Notes under the pieces: generated by a model
Databases searched by the model: none
Told to the model about the DNA's origin: nothing
What the model saw: the letters and a program-made list of their open reading frames with translations, nothing else
Assembly: GCA_934646175.1 (NCBI GenBank)
Contig: CAKUEI010000052.1
Location: 1-12,020, forward strand
Direction of reading: 5' to 3'
Length of the DNA stretch: 12,020 nt
From: an uncultured Oscillospiraceae bacterium
Lineage (GTDB): Bacteria > Bacillota > Clostridia > Oscillospirales > Oscillospiraceae
Program-made: the position numbers and the translations under genes
Part shown: positions 5,773-12,020 of the stretch, one piece after another
Position numbering within the stretch: the stretch's first letter is position 1
How the letters are laid out: each line of letters opens with the position of its first letter

Positions 5773-6120
5773 AGGGAGCATTTTGTCACCATGGGAAAGG
5801 AGTATGCCGGCGGTGCTTTTTTGCGCTGGATGGAGGAGCGGAAGACGGAAGGCCTGATGCTGAACGCTGTGGAGACCGTGGACTCGGCCGAGGCCCAGCG
5901 CATGATGGTGGAGATGAATGCCGCCGTAGCCATTCTGCCACTGTTTTCCGGGCAGGCGGGATACGATGCCGGGAAATGCTGCGCCATTCGGCTGGAGGAC
6001 ACCAAAGAACGGGTGCGCTATGTATTCGCCTTTCGGGAAGAGGCGGATGGCGAGGTCATGGGAGAACTGATCCGGCTGACCGGAGAGGTTTACGGAAGAA
6101 AGCAAACGGAAGTAAGGTAG
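5704..6120 (+). pseudogene. 3' fragment of a second LysR-type regulator gene (effector-binding domain only), plus strand
   Basis: The recognisable part begins near 5734 (GRTSVRSDELQREHFVTM) and runs to the stop at 6118-6120. It matches the second half of a LysR effector domain: MGKEYAGGAFLRWMEER, then VETVDSAEAQRMMVEMN and VAILPLF, then RYVFAFREEADGEV. The intact LysR later in this window has VETAQSMEF and MLVEMNRGIAFVP at the same place, a clear family match. The HTH half is missing. ATG 5791 lies inside the conserved domain and has no ribosome site, so it is not a real start. The fragment diverges head to head from the minus-strand lysR piece; the two share the RT-x-VR codons at a palindrome (5743-5756). 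The residue sequences differ, so these were two distinct paralogues. Confidence 0.75.
5743..5756. repeat. Palindrome at the lysR fragment junction
   Basis: CGGACC-TC-GGTCCG is an inverted repeat with perfect 6-bp arms at the meeting point of the two head-to-head lysR fragments. Read in the coding frame of either strand it encodes R-T-(S or E)-V-R at an equivalent place in the LysR fold, just before the second half of the effector domain. It is the likely breakpoint of the rearrangement. Confidence 0.6.
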
Positions 6121-6155
6121 TCGGAAATGGCTATAAGACAATATTTTCTCGATAT

Positions 6156-6184
6156 TTAACAGAAACGGGAAAATGAGCTACACT
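6156..6184 (+). promoter_or_regulatory. Candidate promoter of the glycyl radical enzyme gene
   Basis: TTAACA (6156-6161, five of six matches to the -35 consensus) is followed at 17 bp by TACACT (6179-6184, four of six). A start near 6191 is predicted, giving a leader of about 85 nt that contains an inverted repeat. Confidence 0.45.
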
Positions 6185-6198
6185 TAGGTTAAGGAAAA

Positions 6199-6238
6199 TG
6201 CACAACTGTGTCCGGAAAGCCAGTTTCCCCGTTGTGCA
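6199..6238 (+). promoter_or_regulatory. Leader hairpin or operator upstream of the glycyl radical enzyme
   Basis: TGCACAAC (6199-6206) and GTTGTGCA (6231-6238) form an 8-bp inverted repeat. Nested inside, GGAAA (6214-6218) and TTTCC (6224-6228) form a second stem. No T run follows, so it is not an intrinsic terminator. It may be an operator for a regulator such as the nearby LysR, or an mRNA-stabilising leader structure. The ribosome site AGAGGAGG lies just downstream. Confidence 0.5.
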
Positions 6239-6274
6239 GAAAATCCGTTTCATTGTAAAGAGGAGGAACGTATT

Positions 6275-8704
6275 ATGTACCAGCTGAAACCGATCAGCGA
6301 CCGCGTGGCCAAGATCCGCGAGAAGTACCGTACCACCCGTCCGAAGGTCGACATCAACCGCTACCGCATCGTGACGGAATTCTACATGGAGAATCCGCAG
6401 ATCACCGGCATTCTGAAGCGCGCAAAGACTCTGCGCAAACTGTTCGAGGAGATGCCCGTCCTGATCAACGAGGACGAGGTGATCGTCGGCTGGCAGGGCG
6501 CAAGCTATCGCTGCTGCGCACTGTATCCCGAGACGTCCTTTAACTGGTTCATGCGCGAACTGCGCGCGGGCACCATTCCCAAGCGCGAGCAGGATCCCTA
6601 TGACATCGATCCGGAAGACGAGAAGTATCTGCTGGAGACCGGTGATTTCTGGGATAAGAACGCCATGAGCGCCATGACCGACACCTACATGCCCCGCTAT
6701 CACCGCGACCATATGGCCGGAAACGGCGTGTTGTTCTTCGGCCCCGTGGACAACTGCCAGTCCCCCGTCGGCCACTTCACCGCCAACTTCTGGGTAGCCA
6801 CTCAAAAGGGCTTCGGCGCCATCCAGAAGGAAGCACTGGAGAGAATGGCTCAGCTGGAGGAGAACGGCATCTTCGGCGACAGCATTTATAAGTACAACTT
6901 CTACCGCGCCATCGACATTGTGTGCGGCGGCATCATCATCTGGGCAAAGCGCTACGCTGCCGAGGCTGCCCGTCAGGCTGCCGAGTGCAAGGATCCCGCC
7001 CGTAAGGCCGAGCTGGAGCGCATGGCAGACAGCCTGAACTGGATCATGGAGCATCCCTGCCGCAACTTCCAGGATGCGGTGCAGTGCATCTACATGTATC
7101 AGCTGGCCATGTGCATGGACGGCCAGCAGCACGGCATTTCCTACGGCCGAGTGGACCAGTATCTGGGCCGCTACTATGATCAGGACATCAAGGACGGTAC
7201 CATCACCCCCGAGTATGCGCAGGAGCTGATGGACCTGTTCTACCTGAAGGTCGCCGAGTGCAACAAGATCTGGTCCGAAGGCGCCACCAAGTCCGGCCCG
7301 GGCTACACCTCCGGTCAGCTGATGACTATGGGCGGCGTGGATAAGGACGGCAACGACGCCACCAACGGCGTGACCTACATGATGCTGCAGTCCGCCGGCC
7401 GTCTGGTCCTGCACGATCCCCCGCAGGCTTTGCGTATCCACAAGGGCACTCCCGACGAGTTGTGGGAGGCTGCCATCGAGACCACGAAGATTGCCGGCGG
7501 CGTGCCCACCTTCGAGAGCGATGATATCATCATTGACGGCCTGATGCGCCGCGGCATTCCCATCGAGGATGCCCGCAACTACAGCCTGGAAGGCTGCGTG
7601 GAGCCCTCCGTGGGCGGCTCCGAGTGGGCTCAGCCCGGCGGTACCGGCACCGAGTCCTACATGAACATCGCCAATGTCCTGCTGATGGCCATCAACAACG
7701 GTGTGAACCCGCTGAAGTTCCCCGGCGCTCCCGAGCCCACCCAGACCGGCCTGGCTACCGGCTATCTCTATGAGATGAACAGCATGGGTGAACTGCTGGC
7801 CGCCGTGAAGAAGCAGATGGACTACTTCACCAAGTGGCAGTGCACCTGCATCAACGCCTGGGAGTCCATGAGCTCCTTCCACATGGCTCTGCCCATGGTG
7901 TCTGCCACCATGGAGGGCTGCATGGAATCCGGTAAGGACGTTCAGTCCGGCGGCGCCAAGTACAACTCCACCGGCAACTCCTGCATCGGCCTGGGCAACC
8001 TGGCTGACAGCCTGAATGTGATCGACTACGTCTGCTTCGACAAGAAGCTGGCCACTACCCACGAGATGTACGACGCGCTGATGAACAACTGGGAAGGCCA
8101 TGAAGAGCTGTACCGCCTGATCAACAGCAGCAGCGTGCCTCACTACGGCAACGGCGACCCCGTAGCCGACAAGTATGTCCACTTTGCCGCCAGCAGCTAT
8201 GCGGAAGGCATCAACCGCTGCACCGGCCCCCGCGGCAACCACTTTGCTGCCGGCTGCTACCCCGTCACCTGCAACGTGCTGTTCGGCTACTTCACCGCCG
8301 CCACGCCTGACGGCCGTAAGTGCAGCGAGCCTCTGACCGACGGCATCTCCGGCCGCCAGGGCATGGATAAGAACGGCCCGCTGTCCGTCCTGAACTCCGT
8401 CCTGCACTTTGATCAGGGCGAATTCGGCAACGGCACCCTGCTGAACATGAAGTTCCATCCCACTGCGGTCAATGGCCCCAACGGCTTGCAGAAGCTGAAG
8501 AGCGTCATGCAGACCTACTTCGCTCAGGGCGGCATGGAGCTGCAGCTGAACATCGTGTCCAGCGACACCCTGCGTGATGCCCAGAAGAACCCCGACAAGT
8601 ACAAGGACCTGGTGGTCCGCGTGGCCGGCTTCTCCGCCTACTTCGTCGAGGTGTTCAAGGACTGCCAGAACGACCTGATCCGCCGCACGGAGCAGGGCCT
8701 CTAA
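6275..8704 (+). CDS. Glycyl radical enzyme of the PFL / glycerol dehydratase superfamily, substrate unassigned
   Basis: A strictly anaerobic enzyme that performs radical chemistry (dehydration, C-C or C-heteroatom lyase) once a radical-SAM activase places a radical on its Gly. It has 809 residues, the usual size, starting at ATG 6275 with AGAGGAGG at the right distance. The PFL-type domain covers about 10-660. The thiyl residue is Cys441 in NYSLEGCVEP, with the general base Glu443 expected of dehydratase/lyase types rather than the Cys-Cys of pyruvate formate-lyase. Other family segments are HGISYGRVDQYL, GGAKYNSTG, CTGPRGNHFAAGCYPV and TPDGRK. The radical Gly is 785 in RVAGFSAYF. There is no N-terminal extension for a microcompartment. 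No activase is in the window. The symporter and LysR downstream suggest an imported small organic substrate. Decarboxylase or pyruvate formate-lyase roles look less likely. Confidence 0.92.
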   Translation: MYQLKPISDRVAKIREKYRTTRPKVDINRYRIVTEFYMENPQITGILKRAKTLRKLFEEMPVLINEDEVIVGWQGASYRCCALYPETSFNWFMRELRAGTIPKREQDPYDIDPEDEKYLLETGDFWDKNAMSAMTDTYMPRYHRDHMAGNGVLFFGPVDNCQSPVGHFTANFWVATQKGFGAIQKEALERMAQLEENGIFGDSIYKYNFYRAIDIVCGGIIIWAKRYAAEAARQAAECKDPARKAELERMADSLNWIMEHPCRNFQDAVQCIYMYQLAMCMDGQQHGISYGRVDQYLGRYYDQDIKDGTITPEYAQELMDLFYLKVAECNKIWSEGATKSGPGYTSGQLMTMGGVDKDGNDATNGVTYMMLQSAGRLVLHDPPQALRIHKGTPDELWEAAIETTKIAGGVPTFESDDIIIDGLMRRGIPIEDARNYSLEGCVEPSVGGSEWAQPGGTGTESYMNIANVLLMAINNGVNPLKFPGAPEPTQTGLATGYLYEMNSMGELLAAVKKQMDYFTKWQCTCINAWESMSSFHMALPMVSATMEGCMESGKDVQSGGAKYNSTGNSCIGLGNLADSLNVIDYVCFDKKLATTHEMYDALMNNWEGHEELYRLINSSSVPHYGNGDPVADKYVHFAASSYAEGINRCTGPRGNHFAAGCYPVTCNVLFGYFTAATPDGRKCSEPLTDGISGRQGMDKNGPLSVLNSVLHFDQGEFGNGTLLNMKFHPTAVNGPNGLQKLKSVMQTYFAQGGMELQLNIVSSDTLRDAQKNPDKYKDLVVRVAGFSAYFVEVFKDCQNDLIRRTEQGL

Positions 8705-8732
8705 GCCATCTTTGCACTCGGACGGCAGTTAC

Positions 8733-8783
8733 ATGCATAAGTCAGGGGCGGCTCTATTTCAGTAGAGCCGCCCCTTTATGCAT
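8733..8783 (+). terminator. Intrinsic terminator after the glycyl radical enzyme
   Basis: GGGGCGGCTCTA (8745-8756) pairs perfectly with TAGAGCCGCCCC (8763-8774) around a TTTCAG loop. An outer arm ATGCATAA/TTATGCAT (8733-8740/8776-8783) extends it. The T run is short (TTT then mixed), so termination may be partial or the structure may also protect the mRNA 3' end. Confidence 0.75.
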
Positions 8784-8869
8784 TTATCACAAAAAATGCG
8801 GCGCAGGAAAGAAAGTTATTTCCTTATTGGCCCATTGAAAAAAACTATCCGCTTTTTTCAACAAATATC

Positions 8870-8898
8870 TTGTGGAATGCCCAGCGTTTTAGTATAAT
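8870..8898 (+). promoter_or_regulatory. Candidate promoter of the GPH symporter gene
   Basis: A perfect -10 TATAAT (8893-8898) is preceded at 17 bp by TTGTGG (8870-8875), which keeps the important TTG of the -35. Transcription would start near 8905, about 80 nt before the start codon. Confidence 0.6.
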
Positions 8899-8913
8899 AA
8901 AGATGAATTTGGA

Positions 8914-8939
8914 AGAGGAAGCTATCATAGGCTTCCTCT
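8914..8939 (+). promoter_or_regulatory. Inverted repeat in the symporter leader
   Basis: AGAGGAAGC (8914-8922) pairs with GCTTCCTCT (8931-8939), nine perfect base pairs around an eight-base loop. It lies about ten bases after the predicted transcription start, where it could act as an operator or as a leader hairpin. No T run follows. Confidence 0.45.
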
Positions 8940-8986
8940 CCATCGTATCTGTCACAAGATACCAAACTAAGATAGGGAGTGTTATC

Positions 8987-10396
8987 GTGGAAGTCAAACA
9001 CATGCGAACCCCTGGCAAGACGAAAGTGTTCTATTTTTTTGGTAAGTTCACTTTCAGCCTGTTCGCCGCAATGGAGATGTATTACTTTGCATCTTACATG
9101 ACGGATGCGGCCCTGCTGCCCACCACTATCGTGGCACTGGTGCTGAACATCCCCTCTGTGGTGGACCTGATCTTCTCCTTCCTCAACGGCGTCATTCTGG
9201 AGAAGCTGCACCTGCCCATCGGCAAATACCGCTTCTGGCTGATCGTCGGCCCCATCATTGCCACCATCACATATGCGATCTGCTTTATCCGGTTTGAAAG
9301 CGACATGGTCACCGGTATCTGCATGATCGTTATGATGATCCTGGCGCACTTCTTCTGGTCTATGGCTGAGACCGCTTACAACGCACTGCCCACCCTGCTG
9401 ACGGACGAGGCCGCCGAGCGTTCCTCTCTGTCCATGCTGTTCGGCACCGCCGCCAACTGGTCCGGCGCTCTGTATGGCCTGATCGCCATGCCCCTGATCG
9501 GCCTCTTTAACGGTGCTACCAACAGCAAGACCATGGGTTACCTGATCCTGGTCGTGATCATCGGCATCCTGTACATCGTGTCCTACACCACTCTGGCTCT
9601 GCATGTCACCTATGCGGAGAAGGAAGAAGAGGCGCAGCGCGCCAAGGGCGGCGACAAGAAGGAAGCTGTCAAGGGTCCTTCCGGCAAGGCCATGATGCAG
9701 AACATCACCAAGAATGGCCCGCTGGTCGTCCTGCTGCTCTATAACCTGATTTTCTTCACCGTGATCTTCACCCAGACCACCCTGATGTTCTATTACTTCC
9801 AGTACTGCCTGGCCGCTGTGGCCATGATGGGCTTGGTGATGACACTGCGCAGTGTGGCCACCATCGTCACCACCTTCCTGTTTGGCCCTCTGATGAAGCT
9901 GTTCAAGGGCAATAAGAAGAGCGTGGTGCTGCTGGGCAACATCGTGAACCTGATCTTTATGTTTGCTATGTGGGCCATCCGTCCGACTATCACCGTGTTC
10001 ATCGTGGGTACCATGATCTCCGCTATCATCGGCGGCGTTGCCTCCATGCCTGCTATCGCCATGTATGCCGACTGCGCCGACTACGGCGAGTACAAGACCG
10101 GCGTTGACGCCAAGGCCTTCGTTATGTCCCTCTACAACGTGCCGGTGAAGATCGGCCTGACCATCAAGGGCTTCATCGTGTCCGCGGTTCTGGCCATGAT
10201 CGCCTATGATGCCACCGCCACCGATGCCGCGTCCCTGACCCGTTTCGCCAACGGCTTCAACAACGGCTATATGCTGCTGGGCGCCATCCTGACCCTGGTG
10301 GGCATTCTGATCCTGGCTTTCGGCTATCGTCTGAACGAAAAGAAGGTTGCCGAGTGCATTGCGGAGACCAACGCCCGCAAGCAGAAGAACGGTTGA
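8987..10396 (+). CDS. GPH-family (MFS_2) sodium- or proton-coupled symporter
   Basis: An integral membrane transporter of the glycoside-pentoside-hexuronide:cation symporter family, which imports sugars, sugar acids and related solutes. It has 469 residues from GTG 8987, chosen because AGGGAG lies seven bases upstream; the reading frame is open from 8870 without another good ribosome site. About twelve hydrophobic segments can be seen, split by a charged cytoplasmic loop (AEKEEEAQRAKGGDKKEA) after the sixth. The family motif near the C-terminal half is clear: YADCADYGEYKTGVDAKAF starting at residue 360. The gene lies between the glycyl radical enzyme and a LysR regulator in the same direction, with its own promoter and terminator. 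Import of the enzyme's substrate is inferred from context only. Codon bias is strong, as in the enzyme gene, suggesting high expression. Confidence 0.9.
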   Translation: MEVKHMRTPGKTKVFYFFGKFTFSLFAAMEMYYFASYMTDAALLPTTIVALVLNIPSVVDLIFSFLNGVILEKLHLPIGKYRFWLIVGPIIATITYAICFIRFESDMVTGICMIVMMILAHFFWSMAETAYNALPTLLTDEAAERSSLSMLFGTAANWSGALYGLIAMPLIGLFNGATNSKTMGYLILVVIIGILYIVSYTTLALHVTYAEKEEEAQRAKGGDKKEAVKGPSGKAMMQNITKNGPLVVLLLYNLIFFTVIFTQTTLMFYYFQYCLAAVAMMGLVMTLRSVATIVTTFLFGPLMKLFKGNKKSVVLLGNIVNLIFMFAMWAIRPTITVFIVGTMISAIIGGVASMPAIAMYADCADYGEYKTGVDAKAFVMSLYNVPVKIGLTIKGFIVSAVLAMIAYDATATDAASLTRFANGFNNGYMLLGAILTLVGILILAFGYRLNEKKVAECIAETNARKQKNG

Positions 10397-10415
10397 TCGT
10401 TTTCCTGACATTTTT

Positions 10416-10452
10416 AAGAGACTGCGTTCCAAACGGAACGCAGTCTCTTTTT
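10416..10452 (+). terminator. Intrinsic terminator after the symporter
   Basis: AAGAGACTGCGTTCC (10416-10430) pairs perfectly with GGAACGCAGTCTCTT (10435-10449), a 15-bp stem with an AAAC loop. The T run is at 10448-10452. Confidence 0.93.
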
Positions 10453-10496
10453 GCACAAAGAGGGGCAGCCGATGTTTCGCTTCCTAATATGGAGGT

Positions 10497-10729
10497 GTGA
10501 TATTGCTGCAACAAAAAGGCTATAAGAACCTTGAGCCTGCTGACTACAGCGAATATAAGGCCGGTGTGGATGCAAAGGACTTCGTTATGTCGCTTTACAA
10601 TGTGCCGGTGGAGGTGGGCCTGGTGCTGAAGGGCATGGCGGTCGCCGCGGTCCTTGCCATGGTGGGCTATGAGATGCTGCCCAGGTGGATGTGGAGACCG
10701 AGCACCGCAAGGCTTTGGTCGTAAAATGA
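10497..10729 (+). pseudogene. Decayed fragment of a second GPH-family symporter
   Basis: A 75-codon frame (10497-10724) contains ADYSEYKAGVDAKDFVMSLY and a hydrophobic helix ending VLAMVGYE. This aligns to residues about 364-405 of the intact symporter just upstream (ADYGEYKTGVDAKAFVMSLY). The rest of the twelve-helix protein is absent. After GYE the frame loses family resemblance; another frame continues as AAQVDVETEHRKALVVK to a TGA at 10727-10729, consistent with an indel. GGAGGTG at 10491-10497 could act as a ribosome site for TTG 10503, but a single-helix product is unlikely to transport anything. Synonymous codons differ throughout from the intact gene, so this is an old paralogue remnant rather than a recent duplication. 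Confidence 0.8.
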
Positions 10730-10767
10730 GGACGTTTTGGGCTTTTTCGTTTTTTTCGAAGAAAAGG

Positions 10768-10796
10768 TTGAAATATGGATTATTAGAATATATTAT
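10768..10796 (+). promoter_or_regulatory. Promoter of the intact lysR gene
   Basis: TTGAAA (10768-10773) and TATTAT (10791-10796) are each five of six matches to the sigma-A consensus, at the ideal 17-bp spacing in an AT-rich stretch. The start is near 10803, giving a leader of about 50 nt. Confidence 0.65.
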
Positions 10797-10806
10797 ATAC
10801 AGTATA
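10796..10806. promoter_or_regulatory. Palindrome at the lysR transcription start (possible operator)
   Basis: TATAC-A-GTATA is a perfect 11-bp palindrome overlapping the end of the -10 element and the predicted transcription start. LysR proteins often repress their own gene by binding dyads near the promoter, so autoregulation is plausible. The short AT-rich sequence could also be chance. Confidence 0.35.
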
Positions 10807-10853
10807 GCTATAAAGTACTAAGTGAAAATCGAAACCAGGCAGGAGGCATTGTG

Positions 10854-11762
10854 ATGAATATACTACGGTTGCGATATTTCATTGATACGGCAGAGAGCAA
10901 GAGCTTTACCAAGGCTGCGCAGAAAAATTACGTGTCTCAGCCTGTGATCAGCCAGCAGATCGCCGCCATGGAGCGGGAACTGGAAGTGACCCTCTTCTCC
11001 CGCGAAAAAGGAAAAGTCACATTGACTCCGGCCGGGGAGAGCTTTTATGAGGACGCCCTGCGCATTGTGGATCTCTACGATCAGGCGGTGAAAAAGGTGC
11101 GCCATATCCACCGGGAGGGCGGCGGCACCGTCGTGCTGGGCCTGGTGACCGGAACGGAAATGACGGAGCTTTACGATCTGGTCAATTCCTTCCATAAGAA
11201 GTGGCCGGATACGGTGATCCGTCCGGTGCAGGAGACCTTTAACGGTATGGGCCGCAAGCTGGAGTCCGGCGAGGTGGATGTTGCCATCGCGCCGGCCTAT
11301 GACCTACGCCTGGGCGACCAGTTTGAAGTGAAATGTCTTCGCCGCTTTAATATGGGCGTGCTGGTATCGCTGGAAAATCCCCTTTCCAAGCGGGACGCGG
11401 TAGAGGCCAAAGAACTGGCGGATCAGGACATTGTGATGATCGCGCCGGAGTTTGGCACCGAGACCTACCACCACATGGTGGAGCAGCGCCTGCAGGAAGG
11501 GTATAGTCCCCACATTGTGGAGACTGCCCAGTCCATGGAGTTCCTGCTGATGCTGGTGGAGATGAACCGGGGGATCGCCTTCGTACCTGACTGCATGACC
11601 CGCTATAACCGAGAGCGGTGCAAGTGGATCCGCATCGTGGGAAGCGAGGACCGGCCGGAATTCTCCATTGCCTACCGGAAGGATAACCGCAACCACGCTG
11701 TGGCTTCCTTTGCCGACCTGGTGGTGGATTATTTCCGGAAGCATTATCCGGACGAGCAGTAA
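10854..11762 (+). CDS. LysR-family transcriptional regulator
   Basis: A DNA-binding regulator of 302 residues, the family's usual length. The winged HTH (about 2-60) is textbook: LRYFIDTAESKSFTKAA, then SQPVISQQIAAMERELEVTLFSR and the wing KVTLTPAG. The effector-binding domain (about 90-300) contains VVLGLVTG, VDVAIAP, VETAQSMEFLLMLVEMNRGIAFVP and SIAYRKDNRNHAVASF. ATG 10854 is chosen because AGGAGG (10841-10846) ends seven bases upstream; a GTG directly before it is in frame. The gene has its own promoter. It follows the symporter and its remnant in the same direction, so it probably controls the symporter and glycyl radical enzyme genes in response to their substrate or a metabolite. That target is inference. 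No clear terminator follows its stop. Confidence 0.93.
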   Translation: MNILRLRYFIDTAESKSFTKAAQKNYVSQPVISQQIAAMERELEVTLFSREKGKVTLTPAGESFYEDALRIVDLYDQAVKKVRHIHREGGGTVVLGLVTGTEMTELYDLVNSFHKKWPDTVIRPVQETFNGMGRKLESGEVDVAIAPAYDLRLGDQFEVKCLRRFNMGVLVSLENPLSKRDAVEAKELADQDIVMIAPEFGTETYHHMVEQRLQEGYSPHIVETAQSMEFLLMLVEMNRGIAFVPDCMTRYNRERCKWIRIVGSEDRPEFSIAYRKDNRNHAVASFADLVVDYFRKHYPDEQ

Positions 11763-11770
11763 ATGGGGCT

Positions 11771-11799
11771 TGCTTTTTTCGGCATGGGCTTTTATGATG
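11771..11799 (+). promoter_or_regulatory. Candidate promoter of the TSCPD-domain gene
   Basis: TTGCTT (11771-11776) is followed at 17 bp by TATGAT (11794-11799, five of six -10 matches), about 50 bp upstream of the next start codon. The -35 is only a half match. Confidence 0.4.
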
Positions 11800-11848
11800 T
11801 TGGGGTATGGAATTGCTACGCCGAAAAGGAAAAGAGGATCTTGATTTA

Positions 11849-12020
11849 TGACGATTCAATATACACCGCAGGGCGTTTGTTCCCGCGCCATGCAGATCGA
11901 AGTGGAAGATGATGTGATCCGGGACGTGAAGATCCTGGGCGGCTGCAATGGGAACCTGCAGGGTATCTCCCGCCTGCTGGTGGGCATGAAGGTGGAGGAC
12001 GCGATCGAGCGCATGGAGGG
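11849..12020 (+). CDS. TSCPD-domain protein of the TIGR03905 type (3' end outside window)
   Basis: The first 57 codons are present and run off the window edge. The sequence YTPQGVCSRAMQIEVEDDVI followed by ILGGCNGNLQGI and LVGMKVEDAIERMEG matches the small TSCPD proteins (around 80 residues) common in Clostridia and Bacteroides. The TSCPD domain also occurs at the C-terminus of B12-dependent ribonucleotide reductases. The function of the stand-alone form is unknown to me. Cys residues at positions 11 and 33 are visible; the family normally has further Cys near the C-terminus, beyond this window. ATG 11849 has AGAGGA about nine bases upstream. It is unlikely to belong to the catabolic module. 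Confidence 0.88.

Noticed and set aside
5361..6176. 271-codon open frame on the plus strand
   Set aside because: It is a shadow of the two lysR fragments. It crosses both in the wrong frame and gives a Gly/Arg/His-rich product without motifs.
6131..8458. 775-codon open frame on the minus strand
   Set aside because: It is the antisense shadow of the glycyl radical enzyme. The sequence is rich in His, Ala, Val and Gly with no family motif, caused by the strong codon bias of the sense gene.
8858..10456. 532-codon open frame on the minus strand
   Set aside because: Antisense shadow of the symporter. The product is a His/Gln/Asp/Gly-rich string without domain features, and the frame runs through two hairpin regions.
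1..12020. CRISPR arrays, tRNA or rRNA genes, insertion sequences, phage genes
   Set aside because: I saw no spaced direct repeats, no tRNA-like cloverleaf with acceptor end, no rRNA sequence, and no transposase or integrase frames. Rearrangement signs at the lysR junction come without a visible mobile element.

Overview
The window reads as chromosome from a GC-rich, spore-forming Firmicute. Adjacent spoIVB and spo0A genes show the sporulation lineage. The base composition, a TSCPD-family gene and a glycyl radical enzyme locus fit a gut anaerobe of the Oscillospiraceae/Ruminococcaceae type. The family placement is inference; the spore-former call is firm.

Layout. 1-79: the 3' end of a gene resembling PyrK. 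80-303: a leader that looks like a molybdenum-cofactor (Moco) riboswitch followed by an attenuator hairpin. 304-2669: a mobA-mobB fusion overlapping moeA, for late molybdenum cofactor synthesis, closed by a terminator. 2670-3282: no protein gene, but a complete stand-alone transcription unit (near-consensus promoter, about 290 nt of hairpin-rich RNA, strong terminator) that I read as an unassigned structured ncRNA. 3283-5299: spoIVB then spo0A, in their usual order, with a perfect 0A box between them. 5364-6120: two different 5'-truncated LysR-regulator genes joined head to head at a short palindrome. 6275-8704: a glycyl radical enzyme of unassigned substrate. 8987-10396: a GPH-family sugar/organic-solute symporter. 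10497-10729: a decayed fragment of a second transporter of that family. 10854-11762: an intact LysR regulator. 11849-end: the start of a TSCPD-domain protein.

How it fits together. The left third makes guanylylated molybdenum cofactor, probably under feedback from the cofactor through the leader RNA. The middle is conserved sporulation machinery, but its Spo0A is abnormal: the phospho-acceptor Asp is Glu (E56), the second acidic-pocket residue is Ser, and the conserved Met-Pro after the acceptor is lost. Its DNA-binding domain is intact. The right half looks like a catabolic module (import by the symporter, radical chemistry by the glycyl radical enzyme, control by LysR) in a region with clear signs of rearrangement: two broken lysR genes and one broken transporter. 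No activating radical-SAM enzyme for the glycyl radical protein is present in the window.

Most interesting points: the Glu-for-Asp Spo0A, the unassigned ncRNA upstream of spoIVB, and the head-to-head lysR junction.
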